This document shows, in pieces, positions 7,899 to 16,199 of a stretch of DNA of 34,750 nucleotides. A program made the position numbers and the translations under genes. The stretch is from Alphaproteobacteria bacterium (GTDB lineage: Bacteria; Pseudomonadota; Alphaproteobacteria; JANQMY01): the NCBI GenBank assembly GCA_028279895.1, contig JANQMY010000080.1, positions 1 to 34,750 on the forward strand, given 5' to 3'. The notes below the pieces were generated by a model. The model was given only the letters and a program-made list of their open reading frames with translations. It was not told the DNA's origin and did no database searches. Every line of letters starts with the position of its first letter. Position 1 is the first letter of the stretch.

Positions 7899-10364
7899 TT
7901 AGAAACGGGAACGAACCGTTACGCCGTAGGTACGCGGCTCGGTGTGGCCCGCGATAACGGTCTGGGGACGAATGACATTTCCAAGCGGAACACTCGCGTA
8001 ATCGACATCGAATACGTTCTTGCCCCAGACGGAAACATCAACCAGACCATCAAGGGTTGATGCGCCAACCCGCATGTTCACGAGTGAGAAATCACCGATG
8101 GTTTTGTTTGGATCGTTTTCCGGACCATACAGAGTGTCCCCGGTCCAACGGATATCGATCTGGCCATAGCCCAGGACATCGTTGAAGATCGGATGGGCAA
8201 CGCGCGCGGATCCGGCAGCGGACCACTGCGGCGTGCCTTGAACGCGGTTGCCAGCCACATCACAGATGTTTGGAAAACCGGGCTCACCAATGTCAGGCGA
8301 CAATGCAAGGTCAACCGATACGATACACGGCCCAATGTCGAACTCATCATACCGCGCATCCACAAAGGCAAGACTGCCGGAGAGACTGAGCCAATCAAGT
8401 GGAATTGCTTGTGCATCCAACTCAAGGCCTTGCGATGTTACCCTACCGGCATTCGTGAGCGCGAACCCTGTCGGTGTCAGGCCGGTTTGTTGAAGGTCGT
8501 CGTAAACCGTTCGGAAAATCGCCGCATTGATGCGAAGGCGACTGTCAAAGATGTCGCTCTTCATACCGAACTCTAAAGACTTGGCAATCTCGGGCCCGAA
8601 GGTTGCCGGCAACAGCGTTTGCGCCGTTGCCGACGTCACGTCACCCGTCAACAAGTACTCGACGGCAGCGGCTGTAGCGCTGCCCGGCGCCAAGGCAAGA
8701 CGTCCGGTGTTGGTACCGCCCGCCTTGTAGCCCCGGCTGTAAGAAAAGTAGGCCATCAGATCCTCGTTGAAGAAGTAGGACAGTTTTGCTGTGCCGGAAA
8801 GTTCCGTATCCTCGAAGCGAATGCCCTGTTGGTCCGCATTGGCTGGTGTGAGTACGGGATTCAGCAGGAACGCCGGAAAAAACCCGGTCTCACCGAAATC
8901 GGTGTCGAGCGTCTTCTTCTCATTGTTGTAGCGCAGCCCCAAGGTGACGATCAGATCTTCTGTCACGCTAATGTCACTCTGGCCAAAGATCGCCCAGCTT
9001 TCATGGTCCTGGTTTGCGATATCAAGGGTTCCCTCACCTTCCGGGAAGGCCAATTGAGAACACGCCGGGACAAACACTGGAATCAGTGTGGTCGCACAAT
9101 CAGAACCCGCCGGAATGAGCGGCGCAAAAGCCCCGAGGAACACGATATCCGCCAGTGTCGCTGTTGGAGCCAAAGGTAGGTTGAACGCGTTGCCAAGCGC
9201 TCCACTTGTTACCGACCGAACATTGTCCAATGACTGATTAAAATAGAATCCGCCCGCGACCCATTCCACTCGATCAGCAATATTGCCGGAGAAGCGGACT
9301 TCTTGGCTGAATGTTTCTTGATCGATCGCGTCACTGGCTGCTGCAATATCAGCCCCAGTAATATCGGCATCCACTATGCTGCTGGAGTCGAAACTTCGAT
9401 ACGCCGTGATCGATGTGAACGTAAAGAGATCCCGGATATTCCAGTTTAACTCCCCGGAAATACCCCATTCTTCAACATCCGAAACGGAATCGATGTTGGA
9501 CGCATAAATATCGTCATTGAATTGAGCCGCCGGTACGACAAGGCCCCCTGCAACAAAGGTCGCATCTTGAACGCCGTCGACAAAGTTGCCGTTTGAGCAG
9601 CACACTTCATCCAACTTCGAATAATCGCCGATTATGCGCAATGAAATGTCATCGGTCGGGGTAAAGAGGACCTGTCCTCGCATCTGATAGCGGTCGCGTT
9701 CGTTCGCATCCGTACCGGTCGTTATATTTTCAACGTAACCATCACGACGTGCCCAACTTCCGGAAAAGCGGGTGGCCAGCTTGTCTTCCACCAGCGGAAT
9801 GTTGATGGCCCCTTTGACGTTATAGAAATCAAGATTGCCGGCTTGAAACTCAGCCCAGCCGCCAAATTCTTCCTCTGGAGCAACAGTAATGTACTGTAGC
9901 GCCCCGGCGGTGGTATTCCGCCCAAAGAGCGTTCCCTGTGGGCCTTTCAGAATTTCGACCCGTTCGATATCGATCAGATCGCCAATGGCTGACGTTTGGC
10001 GCGAACGATAAACGCCATCGATGTAAACGCCGACGGCGGACTCAAGCGCAACGCTGCCACCTGTCGTTCCCAAACCGCGAATACCAATCGAGGTTGTCAC
10101 ATTACTCGCGGCCGTTACAGCCACAAGGCCCGGTGAAAAAAATTGGAGCTCTATAAGGTCGTCCACACCTGCATTGGTCAAAAACTCGCTGTTATACGCC
10201 TGGACGGAAATCGGCACGTCCTGCAGAGACTGTTCCCGTTTCTGTGCGGTGACGATGATTTCGTCTAACTGTGCGAAGGCTGACGTGACTCCTGTCAAAC
10301 AGGTTGACAACGTTAAAGCAGCGACACCCCACCTTCGCAGGTTCTTACATCCCCTGGTAAGCAT
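7899..10364 (-). CDS. TonB-dependent outer-membrane receptor
   Basis: This 821-residue protein is predicted to import a ligand across the outer membrane using TonB energy. It has an N-terminal signal peptide (cleavage after TSAFA, about residue 31) and a TonB box in LDEIIVTAQKREQ. The plug carries IERVEILKGPQGTLFGRNTTAG. A long beta-barrel follows and ends in RSRF with a terminal aromatic residue, typical of outer-membrane insertion. There are two ATG codons six bases apart. The second (10364) is chosen because AGGGAG sits six bases before it and directly abuts the first. The nearest genes are a GPH symporter and an aldehyde dehydrogenase rather than siderophore genes, which argues for a carbon source. 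The upstream region contains several palindromes. Confidence 0.95.
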   Translation of the reverse strand: MLTRGCKNLRRWGVAALTLSTCLTGVTSAFAQLDEIIVTAQKREQSLQDVPISVQAYNSEFLTNAGVDDLIELQFFSPGLVAVTAASNVTTSIGIRGLGTTGGSVALESAVGVYIDGVYRSRQTSAIGDLIDIERVEILKGPQGTLFGRNTTAGALQYITVAPEEEFGGWAEFQAGNLDFYNVKGAINIPLVEDKLATRFSGSWARRDGYVENITTGTDANERDRYQMRGQVLFTPTDDISLRIIGDYSKLDEVCCSNGNFVDGVQDATFVAGGLVVPAAQFNDDIYASNIDSVSDVEEWGISGELNWNIRDLFTFTSITAYRSFDSSSIVDADITGADIAAASDAIDQETFSQEVRFSGNIADRVEWVAGGFYFNQSLDNVRSVTSGALGNAFNLPLAPTATLADIVFLGAFAPLIPAGSDCATTLIPVFVPACSQLAFPEGEGTLDIANQDHESWAIFGQSDISVTEDLIVTLGLRYNNEKKTLDTDFGETGFFPAFLLNPVLTPANADQQGIRFEDTELSGTAKLSYFFNEDLMAYFSYSRGYKAGGTNTGRLALAPGSATAAAVEYLLTGDVTSATAQTLLPATFGPEIAKSLEFGMKSDIFDSRLRINAAIFRTVYDDLQQTGLTPTGFALTNAGRVTSQGLELDAQAIPLDWLSLSGSLAFVDARYDEFDIGPCIVSVDLALSPDIGEPGFPNICDVAGNRVQGTPQWSAAGSARVAHPIFNDVLGYGQIDIRWTGDTLYGPENDPNKTIGDFSLVNMRVGASTLDGLVDVSVWGKNVFDVDYASVPLGNVIRPQTVIAGHTEPRTYGVTVRSRF

Positions 10365-10677
10365 ACTCATCTCCCTAGTGTTCCGGCCCCAATTATTCCC
10401 GACTGTGACGGCTGGGTACCGGTATTATTCGTTTTGCTCGCAGGGATAGTCCGCAACGTTGGTATATTTCGCACCCGGACAATCCCTACTGGGTCGAATA
10501 CTGGGTGTGACGTACTTCAAATTCGACCGGCACTCCGCCCCGTCGCAAAGAATGCGATGGCTTCTTTGACGATGCCGGTGGCTGATGGTGCTGAGATGAC
10601 GAGAACGACCCCCCAAACGACACACCCATCCCGCCGATAATTGACACGCTAACAACTCAACCTGTACTGATCAATAT

Positions 10678-10701
10678 AAAATTGAATTCGTTTTCAATTT
10701 T
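10678..10701. promoter_or_regulatory. Perfect 9-bp-arm palindrome (operator candidate A1)
   Basis: The left arm AAAATTGAA and right arm TTCAATTTT are exact inverted copies separated by TTCGTT, giving 24 bp in all. The left half contains AATTGAATTC, also found at 14799-14808 before the P450 gene. The site lies about 310 bp upstream of the receptor start and about 180 bp upstream of the hydrolase start. Confidence 0.5.
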
Positions 10702-10705
10702 TGTG

Positions 10706-10729
10706 AATAAATTTGAATTCATATTCATT
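10706..10729. promoter_or_regulatory. GAATTC-centred palindrome (operator candidate A2)
   Basis: This 24-bp imperfect palindrome is centred on GAATTC and pairs at 10 of 12 positions. It contains TGAATTCATATT (10714-10725), which recurs exactly at 20000-20011 apart from its first base (there ATGAATTCATATT includes the same 11 following bases and a T at 20000 one base further out). It begins four bases after palindrome A1, so two dimers could bind side by side. Confidence 0.45.
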
Positions 10730-10764
10730 TTCATCGTATAACAGCATTGCACTTTTGGGCTGCT

Positions 10765-10781
10765 TACCGTTGCACACGGTA
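10765..10781. promoter_or_regulatory. Inverted repeat TACCGT-N5-ACGGTA
   Basis: Exact 6-bp arms are separated by TGCAC. It lies about 100 bp upstream of the hydrolase start codon at 10880. Its sequence differs from the GAATTC-type palindromes nearby, so it would be recognised by a different protein if it is an operator. Confidence 0.3.
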
Positions 10782-10879
10782 GGCACCTCGGCCCGTTTTT
10801 GATTTGGCATTAGGAATTTCGGCGAATGGGCGCGCTTGGTAGCGCATGACCATCGCAAAGACTGAAAAGGAACCATCGC

Positions 10880-11848
10880 GTGGACCCGATTACCGACTTG
10901 ACGCCCTATCTCGATCCAGAGATCGCCCAAGCGCTGCAGGACCGCCCTGCTGTCGACTGGACGAAGAATCCTGATTTCGATCGTATACGAAAGGCGATGA
11001 AGCCAGCCCCATTAGAGGCCCCCAAAGGGGTCACCATCGCAAACGCGATGGTGCCGAGCTTTCAGGAGGGGAAGCATGAGGTCCCTGTACGCATCTATAC
11101 GCCCGAAAAAGCGCCCAGTAAGAACACCTTACTGTGGGTTCACGGGGGTGGGTTTTTGTTCGGCAGCGTCGAAGAAAACGACGCGATGAGCGTGAGATTG
11201 GTCAAGAAAGTTGGCTGTAACGTCGTCTCGGTCGACTATCGGTTGGCCCCTGAAAACCCTTTCCCGGCCGGCCAGAACGATTGCTATGCCGCCTTACTGT
11301 GGGCAGACAAGGGGCCGACCGAATTGGGCGGCGCGCAGGATCGGATCGCTATCGGCGGGGGTAGTGCCGGTGGATGTCTTGCGGCAGCCCTTGCGCTCAT
11401 GGCTCGGGACCTTGATGGACCGGCCATCTGTCACCAGTTCCTAGTTGTTCCGGTGCTAGACAATCTTCTTAAGACGAGGTCGGCACACCTTATCGAAGAC
11501 CCTCGCGTTTGGAACCGCGCAAAAGCGAAGAAGGGCTGGGAATTATATCTGGGCGGAAATAACGGAGAAGACGTCTCGCCCTATGCATCGCCGGCGCGCG
11601 CAACTGACCTTACAGGCTTGCCACCCGCGAGCATCTTTGTGGAAGAAATGGACCTCCTTCGAGACGAAGCTGTGGAATATGCCAACAGGCTTACCGCGAG
11701 CAATGTGCGCACCGATCTTATTGTCTATGCCGGGACGAATCATGGGCACATGAACCTTGCGCCGACGGCGGAAGTAAGCCGGCGAACGGCACGCGACTTT
11801 GAAGAAGCCGTAAAGGGCGCGTTTGGAATTCCGATATTCGAGCGCTGA
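10880..11848 (+). CDS. Alpha/beta-hydrolase, hormone-sensitive-lipase (HSL) type
   Basis: This is a predicted esterase/lipase-type hydrolase of 322 residues. The HSL oxyanion-hole motif HGGG lies at 88-91. The nucleophile elbow GGGSAGG gives Ser162, and the acid is likely Asp258 (VEEMDLLRDEA). The histidine is in TNHGHMN (His288 or His290). The start is a GTG with AAAAGGAACC upstream. It is transcribed away from the receptor gene across the palindrome-rich region and is followed after 78 bp by a TetR regulator on the same strand. It is related to the hydrolase at 12690-13679: both share a YASPAR-TDL-GLPP block before the acid. It could hydrolyse an ester or lactone of the imported compound. 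Natural substrate unknown. Confidence 0.9.
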   Translation: MDPITDLTPYLDPEIAQALQDRPAVDWTKNPDFDRIRKAMKPAPLEAPKGVTIANAMVPSFQEGKHEVPVRIYTPEKAPSKNTLLWVHGGGFLFGSVEENDAMSVRLVKKVGCNVVSVDYRLAPENPFPAGQNDCYAALLWADKGPTELGGAQDRIAIGGGSAGGCLAAALALMARDLDGPAICHQFLVVPVLDNLLKTRSAHLIEDPRVWNRAKAKKGWELYLGGNNGEDVSPYASPARATDLTGLPPASIFVEEMDLLRDEAVEYANRLTASNVRTDLIVYAGTNHGHMNLAPTAEVSRRTARDFEEAVKGAFGIPIFER

Positions 11849-11855
11849 GTCGACT

Positions 11856-11885
11856 TTGCGATTTTTGTTCTGAAGTGTGTATATT
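11856..11885 (+). promoter_or_regulatory. Candidate promoter for the TetR gene at 11927
   Basis: TTGCGA (11856-11861) and TATATT (11880-11885) are separated by 18 bp, with 4/6 and 5/6 consensus matches. They lie in the 78-bp gap after the hydrolase, so the regulator could be transcribed on its own as well as from the hydrolase promoter. Confidence 0.35.
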
Positions 11886-11926
11886 CCTGCGTAACCGACG
11901 AAAGTTATAACAGACGGACACAATAT

Positions 11927-12631
11927 ATGGGCCGAACGACCACCCAGAAAAAGCCAAGCACGCAATCATTGGCGAATGCGTCCAAAAAGGATCTGTGGGA
12001 TTTGTGTTGGGTGCGCGAACCGCAGCAAGACCGTAGTGCTCGAACGCGATCAAAACTGCTCGACGCTGCCCAAGACATTCTGAATGAAGAAGGTCCTGAC
12101 GCCATCACGATTGGCGGAATTGCTAAGAGAGCCGGCGTATCGTCGGGCCTGCTCTACCACTACTTTCAGGACCGCCAGACCATCATCTACGCCGTCATTG
12201 ACCGTTTCACGAAAGAAGTCACACAGACTGCGGAAAAAGGGCTTGAACCAAGCTTGTGGGAAGATGTTCCTTTGCTGGACGTGCTGGAAGGCTATCTAAG
12301 GTTTTGGCTCAAACTGCACCGGCGTTTTCCAGGTGTGCTCAGAGCTGTCACCTTTTTCGGTATGCAGGACCAAAATATCGATGCGCAGTTCGAGGCGACA
12401 CGAAAGAAAGCTTACAAAACGGTCATGGCGCTGCTTCGTCCGCGTTTCAACGAGATCAATCACCCGGATCCTCATGTGGCAACTACCATGGTGTTGGAAA
12501 TGTTCCGCCTTATGATGATACGCAGGGCATTCGGCCAGCGTCCCGGTGGGCACCGGTCTTTGCCGAACCAAAGCGATGAAGCCTTTATCGCTGAGATGAA
12601 GCTGATGGCGGAAAGCTACTTGGATATTTGA
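11927..12631 (+). CDS. TetR/AcrR-family transcriptional regulator
   Basis: This regulator has 234 residues. A basic, polar N-terminal extension of about 40 residues precedes the TetR DNA-binding domain, whose helix-turn-helix is at about 62-81 (TIGGIAKRAGVSSGLLYHYFQDR). The C-terminal domain should bind a hydrophobic or CoA-type ligand, but it carries no motif I can name. The start ATG lacks a strong Shine-Dalgarno sequence, and no nearer in-frame start gives an intact domain. It sits among the hydrolase, aldo/keto reductase and P450 genes. It is the most central candidate to bind the GAATTC-type palindromes at 10678-10729, 14798-14813 and 19992-20015. That link is inference. No such palindrome precedes its own gene. 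Confidence 0.9.
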   Translation: MGRTTTQKKPSTQSLANASKKDLWDLCWVREPQQDRSARTRSKLLDAAQDILNEEGPDAITIGGIAKRAGVSSGLLYHYFQDRQTIIYAVIDRFTKEVTQTAEKGLEPSLWEDVPLLDVLEGYLRFWLKLHRRFPGVLRAVTFFGMQDQNIDAQFEATRKKAYKTVMALLRPRFNEINHPDPHVATTMVLEMFRLMMIRRAFGQRPGGHRSLPNQSDEAFIAEMKLMAESYLDI

Positions 12632-12689
12632 GTTATCAAGGTTCTGCTCTCAGAACGGATACCGCTTACTTCTGCAGTTTCATTGACCG

Positions 12690-13679
12690 CTAGCCAAAAA
12701 ATGCCCGCCTTAAGACGCGCAACCGATCGCGGCCGCATTCCTTGCCAATCTGTGTTCCTTCAAGGCCGAGCGCCCCATGAGGTGCTCCCGGCATGATCCG
12801 TAGCTCTGTTGGCACACCGCATCGGATGAGGCGCATAGCATAATCCGTGTCCTCTTGCAGAAAAAGGTCCATCGCCCCGGTCAGCACATAGGTCGGGGGC
12901 AATCCGGAAAGGTCCGTTTCGCGCGCGGGAGATGCATACTTTGAAGTACCACGGTCACCAGGCGCGCCCTCCAGATAACATTCCCAACCGAACCGATTGT
13001 GTTGCCGGTTCCATCCAAATTCGCCGGTAAAGGGATGTGGGTCATCTTCTTCTCGAATGGCCGTGCGGTCGTCCAGCATAGGTACGGCCAAATATTGAAA
13101 CAGGACGGGAAATTCGGCCCGATCACGCACAAGCAAACAAAGTCCCGCCGCAAGCCCAGCTCCCGCGCTTTCGCCAGCGAGAGCAATTCGTTCTGGATCA
13201 ACGCCCAGGTCGGTTGCGTTCTGGTACATCCATGAAAGCCCGGCATAGCAATCGTCCATCGGGCCCGGAAACTTTGTCTCGGGCGATAAACGATAGGCGA
13301 CGGATACCACTACGCAATCAAGTTCTCTCACCAATGACACGAATCCCGCTTCACCACGCTCCGGCGCCCCGAGAATAAAGCCGCCGCCATGGGTATGAAA
13401 AATGCCCGGTCGTCCGGCTTCTTGCTCGACAGGCCGATAAATCAATAAGCGAACATCGGGATCACCGTTGCGCCCTGGAACGATGCGCTCCTCACGCAAA
13501 ATATCGTCCGGAAGAGGCTGCCGATTTTGCGCAACCGCGTCACTCATCTCCCGTACTCTAGGCAAAATGTCGTGTGTGAGTTCCACCTGAGGCATGCTCT
13601 CCACATGGGCCAACAGTTCAGGATCCACCAAATACTTCGATGACACGAATGCCCCCCAATCAACTCGATCCTTGTTCAT
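12690..13679 (-). CDS. Alpha/beta-hydrolase, hormone-sensitive-lipase (HSL) type
   Basis: This is a predicted cytoplasmic esterase of 329 residues. The oxyanion motif HTHGGG ends at residue 100. The nucleophile elbow GESAG gives Ser171, the acid is Asp271 (LTGAMDLFLQED), and the histidine is His301 (PGAPHG). All three triad positions are conserved. It shares architecture with the hydrolase at 10880-11848, differing mainly in the elbow (GESAG against GGSAG) and the His region. It lies 25 bp downstream of the leftward aldo/keto reductase gene, so the two likely form an operon. It converges with the TetR gene across 58 bp. Substrate unknown. Confidence 0.9.
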   Translation of the reverse strand: MNKDRVDWGAFVSSKYLVDPELLAHVESMPQVELTHDILPRVREMSDAVAQNRQPLPDDILREERIVPGRNGDPDVRLLIYRPVEQEAGRPGIFHTHGGGFILGAPERGEAGFVSLVRELDCVVVSVAYRLSPETKFPGPMDDCYAGLSWMYQNATDLGVDPERIALAGESAGAGLAAGLCLLVRDRAEFPVLFQYLAVPMLDDRTAIREEDDPHPFTGEFGWNRQHNRFGWECYLEGAPGDRGTSKYASPARETDLSGLPPTYVLTGAMDLFLQEDTDYAMRLIRCGVPTELRIMPGAPHGALGLEGTQIGKECGRDRLRVLRRAFFG

Positions 13680-13704
13680 TTCAGATCAATTCGGTCTGTT
13701 GCCG

Positions 13705-14724
13705 TTACTGGCCTTCTAGATTCATGACTTTCTGGATCTCGCGTCGCCGTGCACCCTGATTGTAGGGATAGATGGATGGCAATGCCGACACCTCATTCAA
13801 AAGCTGGCGCGATTCATCATCCAGTTCGACTTCGGCTGCAGCGAGATTGTCGTCGATCTGTTCCATTGTCCGCGCCCCAAAGATCGGCGACGTAACGCCT
13901 CGGCGTTCTGCGGTCCAGGCCAACGCAATTTGGCTAGAAGATTTGCCGAGCCGTTCAGCCACACCGGCTACAGCTTCCGCAATGTCGTAGTTCTTTTCCG
14001 TCAACAACGCCTGCACGCTGGGCCCCAATGCTGCGCGCGTACCGTCAGGTGCATCCTTGCCCCGTCTCACTTTGCCGGTAAGGATGCCACCCCCCAACGG
14101 GCTCCAAGGTATAACCCCAATGCCTTCTTCTCGACAGAACGGTAGGTGTTCGTATTCAATCCCACGGCAGATGAGCGAATACTGGGGCTGAGAGCAATCA
14201 AAGCGCGCGCCACCCATTTCTTTCGCGATCGCATTTGATTTCGCGATCTGCCAGGCAGCGTAGTTCGAGCAGCCGAGATATCGAACTTTGCCCGCACGGA
14301 CACAATCATCCAGTGCCCTCATGGTTTCATCGATGGGGGTGGTGGTGTCGAATCCGTGAACTTGGTATAGATCCACATAATCCGTACCAAGCCGCTTCAG
14401 ACTGGCGTCAATTGACTCGAGAATATGCTTTCGCGAGGCGCCCATGTCGTTTGGCGCTTTCCCCATTGGCGCGACACACTTGGTCGCCAAAACAACTTCA
14501 TGGCGTTTCTCCTTAATGATGCGCCCGGTAATTTCCTCCGACAGTCCAAGACCGTAAATATTGGCCGTATCAACGAAGTTACCGCCGACATCCGCAAACT
14601 TGTCGAAGATCTTCTGGGCCGTGGCCTCATCACAACCCCACCCTTCTGGTCCGAATGTCATGGTTCCAAGACAATATTTCGAGACCTTTAGTCCTGTTCG
14701 GCCCATTTTACGGATTTTCATCAC
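13705..14724 (-). CDS. Aldo/keto reductase
   Basis: This 339-residue NADPH-type aldo/keto reductase has a TIM-barrel fold. The catalytic tetrad is complete: Asp52 and Tyr57 (VDTANIYG), Lys82 (VLATKCVAP) and His123 (LYQVHGFD). The N-terminus reads RKMGRTGLKVSKYCLGTMTFG, as in the bacterial AKR groups that reduce ketones and aldehydes. Two consecutive ATG codons begin the gene, with AAAGGATGTGAGTG upstream. It leads a leftward pair with the hydrolase at 12690. It is divergent from the P450 gene across a short region holding a GAATTC-centred palindrome, so both transcripts may answer to one regulator. Substrate not inferable. Confidence 0.93.
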   Translation of the reverse strand: MMKIRKMGRTGLKVSKYCLGTMTFGPEGWGCDEATAQKIFDKFADVGGNFVDTANIYGLGLSEEITGRIIKEKRHEVVLATKCVAPMGKAPNDMGASRKHILESIDASLKRLGTDYVDLYQVHGFDTTTPIDETMRALDDCVRAGKVRYLGCSNYAAWQIAKSNAIAKEMGGARFDCSQPQYSLICRGIEYEHLPFCREEGIGVIPWSPLGGGILTGKVRRGKDAPDGTRAALGPSVQALLTEKNYDIAEAVAGVAERLGKSSSQIALAWTAERRGVTSPIFGARTMEQIDDNLAAAEVELDDESRQLLNEVSALPSIYPYNQGARRREIQKVMNLEGQ

Positions 14725-14797
14725 TCACATCCTTTGTTCCGGTTTGGCACGTCCGCCTTTCGTTCAATGGTGGCAGAGCCTTCCGCTCCATGTCAAG

Positions 14798-14813
14798 AAA
14801 TTGAATTCAGTTT
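14798..14813. promoter_or_regulatory. GAATTC-centred palindrome (operator candidate B)
   Basis: AAATTGAATTCAGTTT is a 16-bp palindrome with one mismatched pair, in the region between the divergent aldo/keto reductase (14724) and P450 genes. It shares AATTGAATTC with the perfect palindrome at 10678-10701. Confidence 0.45.
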
Positions 14814-14883
14814 TAGTTTTTGATTGCAGCAACGTCAGGCCCACCCTAAGATACCGCTAGTGACTATTGACCAATGGCAATCG

Positions 14884-16161
14884 ATGAAAGACTTCGCAAA
14901 ACTGTACGACCCTTCAGCATGGGGCGATCCGGATCAAATCCACGCACTGTTTTCAGAAATGCGGCGCGATGCTCCGGTCGTCTTTGTCGAGTGCGACGCC
15001 TATCCCGATTTTTGGCACATTACAAAGCATGCGGACATTTTTGAGATCGAGAAACGTACCGACGTTTTTCTGAGCGAGCCGCGCACAACGATTCAAACAC
15101 TCGAAACCGAAGCTCTCGCGGAAGAAATGTCCGGTGGCGTAAGGCGCATACGGACACTGGTTTCCATGGATCCGCCCGAACACCCCAAAATGCGCCAACT
15201 GACGCAGCAATGGTTCATGCCGAAAAATCTGTCGCGTCTTCAGGAACAGATTGAAGCGTCCGCCACACAATCGCTCGATCGCATGGTGGCGATGGATGGT
15301 CAATGTGATTTCGCACGCGATGTGGGTGTGGAATTTCCTCTCCGCGTAATCATGACCGTGCTGGGCGTACCGCAAGAAGACTACGGCTCCATGTTGCGAC
15401 TCACACAGGAGCTTTTTGGCCCCGACGACCCAGATATGCGCCGGCAGGCAAACGATGATGCCCTGACCGGCATGTCAACCCATATGGAGTTTGGTCTGTA
15501 CTTCCAGCGCATGACGCTGGATCGGCGCAGAAACCCTCGCGATGACATCGCGACGCTCGTTTCCAATGCCCAGGTAGACGGCCAGCCGATCGACGATGCA
15601 GCGACCTATGGCTACTACCTCATTATCGCAACAGCTGGACACGATACGACCAGCTATTCGCTCATTGAAGCCGTGCGTCAGCTTGCTTCAGATCCATCTC
15701 TGTTTGAGCGCCTCAAAAATAATCCTGAAGAAATGAGTGCCAAGATTGCTGAGGAAGCCATCCGCTACGCCTCCCCTGTCCGCCATTTTGTTCGCACGGC
15801 CAAGACGGATTTTGACCTCAGGGGTAAAACGATAAAGGCCGGTGATCCCGTTATTCTTTGGTATCCGTCGGGCAGCAGGGATGAAGAGGTTTTCAAGGAC
15901 TCGCAGCGATTTGATCCGGACCGCAGCACGAAAGTACGTCACGCTGCCTTCGGGCACGGACCGCATATGTGTCTGGGCATGTACCTCGCGCGGCAGGAGA
16001 TCTCCACATTTTTGAGTCTGTTGGCAGACCGTGTCGAATGCTTGGAACTCACTGGCCCACCCCAGTTTGTCCAAGCAAATTTTGTAAGCGGCATAAAGCG
16101 CCTACCCATCAACGCACAACTATTTCCAACAAATAACAACAAAACGGCCGTTGCTCATTAG
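14884..16161 (+). CDS. Cytochrome P450 monooxygenase (bacterial soluble class)
   Basis: This soluble P450 of about 425 residues should insert one oxygen atom into a hydrophobic substrate, with electrons from a ferredoxin partner. The I-helix oxygen-activation motif AGHDTT is at about 251-256 and the K-helix ExxR is E291-R294 (EEAIRY). The haem-binding loop FGHGPHMCLG has the axial Cys at about 363. The segment SPVRHFVRTA after the K-helix resembles terpene and alkyl hydroxylases such as CYP108, a weak hint only. The frame extends upstream, with a GTG at 14860 and a TTG at 14824. The ATG at 14884 is chosen for its typical N-terminus, but no start has a good ribosome site. No ferredoxin or reductase gene lies nearby. 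It is first in an operon with the epoxide-hydrolase-like gene. Confidence 0.93.
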   Translation: MKDFAKLYDPSAWGDPDQIHALFSEMRRDAPVVFVECDAYPDFWHITKHADIFEIEKRTDVFLSEPRTTIQTLETEALAEEMSGGVRRIRTLVSMDPPEHPKMRQLTQQWFMPKNLSRLQEQIEASATQSLDRMVAMDGQCDFARDVGVEFPLRVIMTVLGVPQEDYGSMLRLTQELFGPDDPDMRRQANDDALTGMSTHMEFGLYFQRMTLDRRRNPRDDIATLVSNAQVDGQPIDDAATYGYYLIIATAGHDTTSYSLIEAVRQLASDPSLFERLKNNPEEMSAKIAEEAIRYASPVRHFVRTAKTDFDLRGKTIKAGDPVILWYPSGSRDEEVFKDSQRFDPDRSTKVRHAAFGHGPHMCLGMYLARQEISTFLSLLADRVECLELTGPPQFVQANFVSGIKRLPINAQLFPTNNNKTAVAH

Positions 16162-16199
16162 AGGCGATGCCTGGAAGAAGGGACTTTGGACAAGCTCGT

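Larger units (their letters stand above)
10365..10879. other. 515-bp divergent regulatory region without a gene
   Basis: No convincing coding frame is seen. The half next to the receptor contains an 8-bp direct repeat, TACTGGGT at 10487-10494 and 10499-10506 (12-bp period). The middle (about 10670-10740) is strikingly AT-rich and holds two adjacent palindromes. A third inverted repeat lies at 10765-10781. The layout suits two divergent promoters, one for the receptor and one for the hydrolase at 10880, under one or more repressors. Confidence 0.6.

Noticed and set aside
8619..9179. Long open frame of about 186 codons antisense to the first TonB receptor
   Set aside because: It lies wholly inside a well-supported receptor gene and its translation shows no domain or plausible composition.
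12641..12656. Hairpin GTTCTG-CTCT-CAGAAC between the TetR and hydrolase genes
   Set aside because: The stem is only six base pairs and no T-run follows on either strand, so it was not called a terminator.
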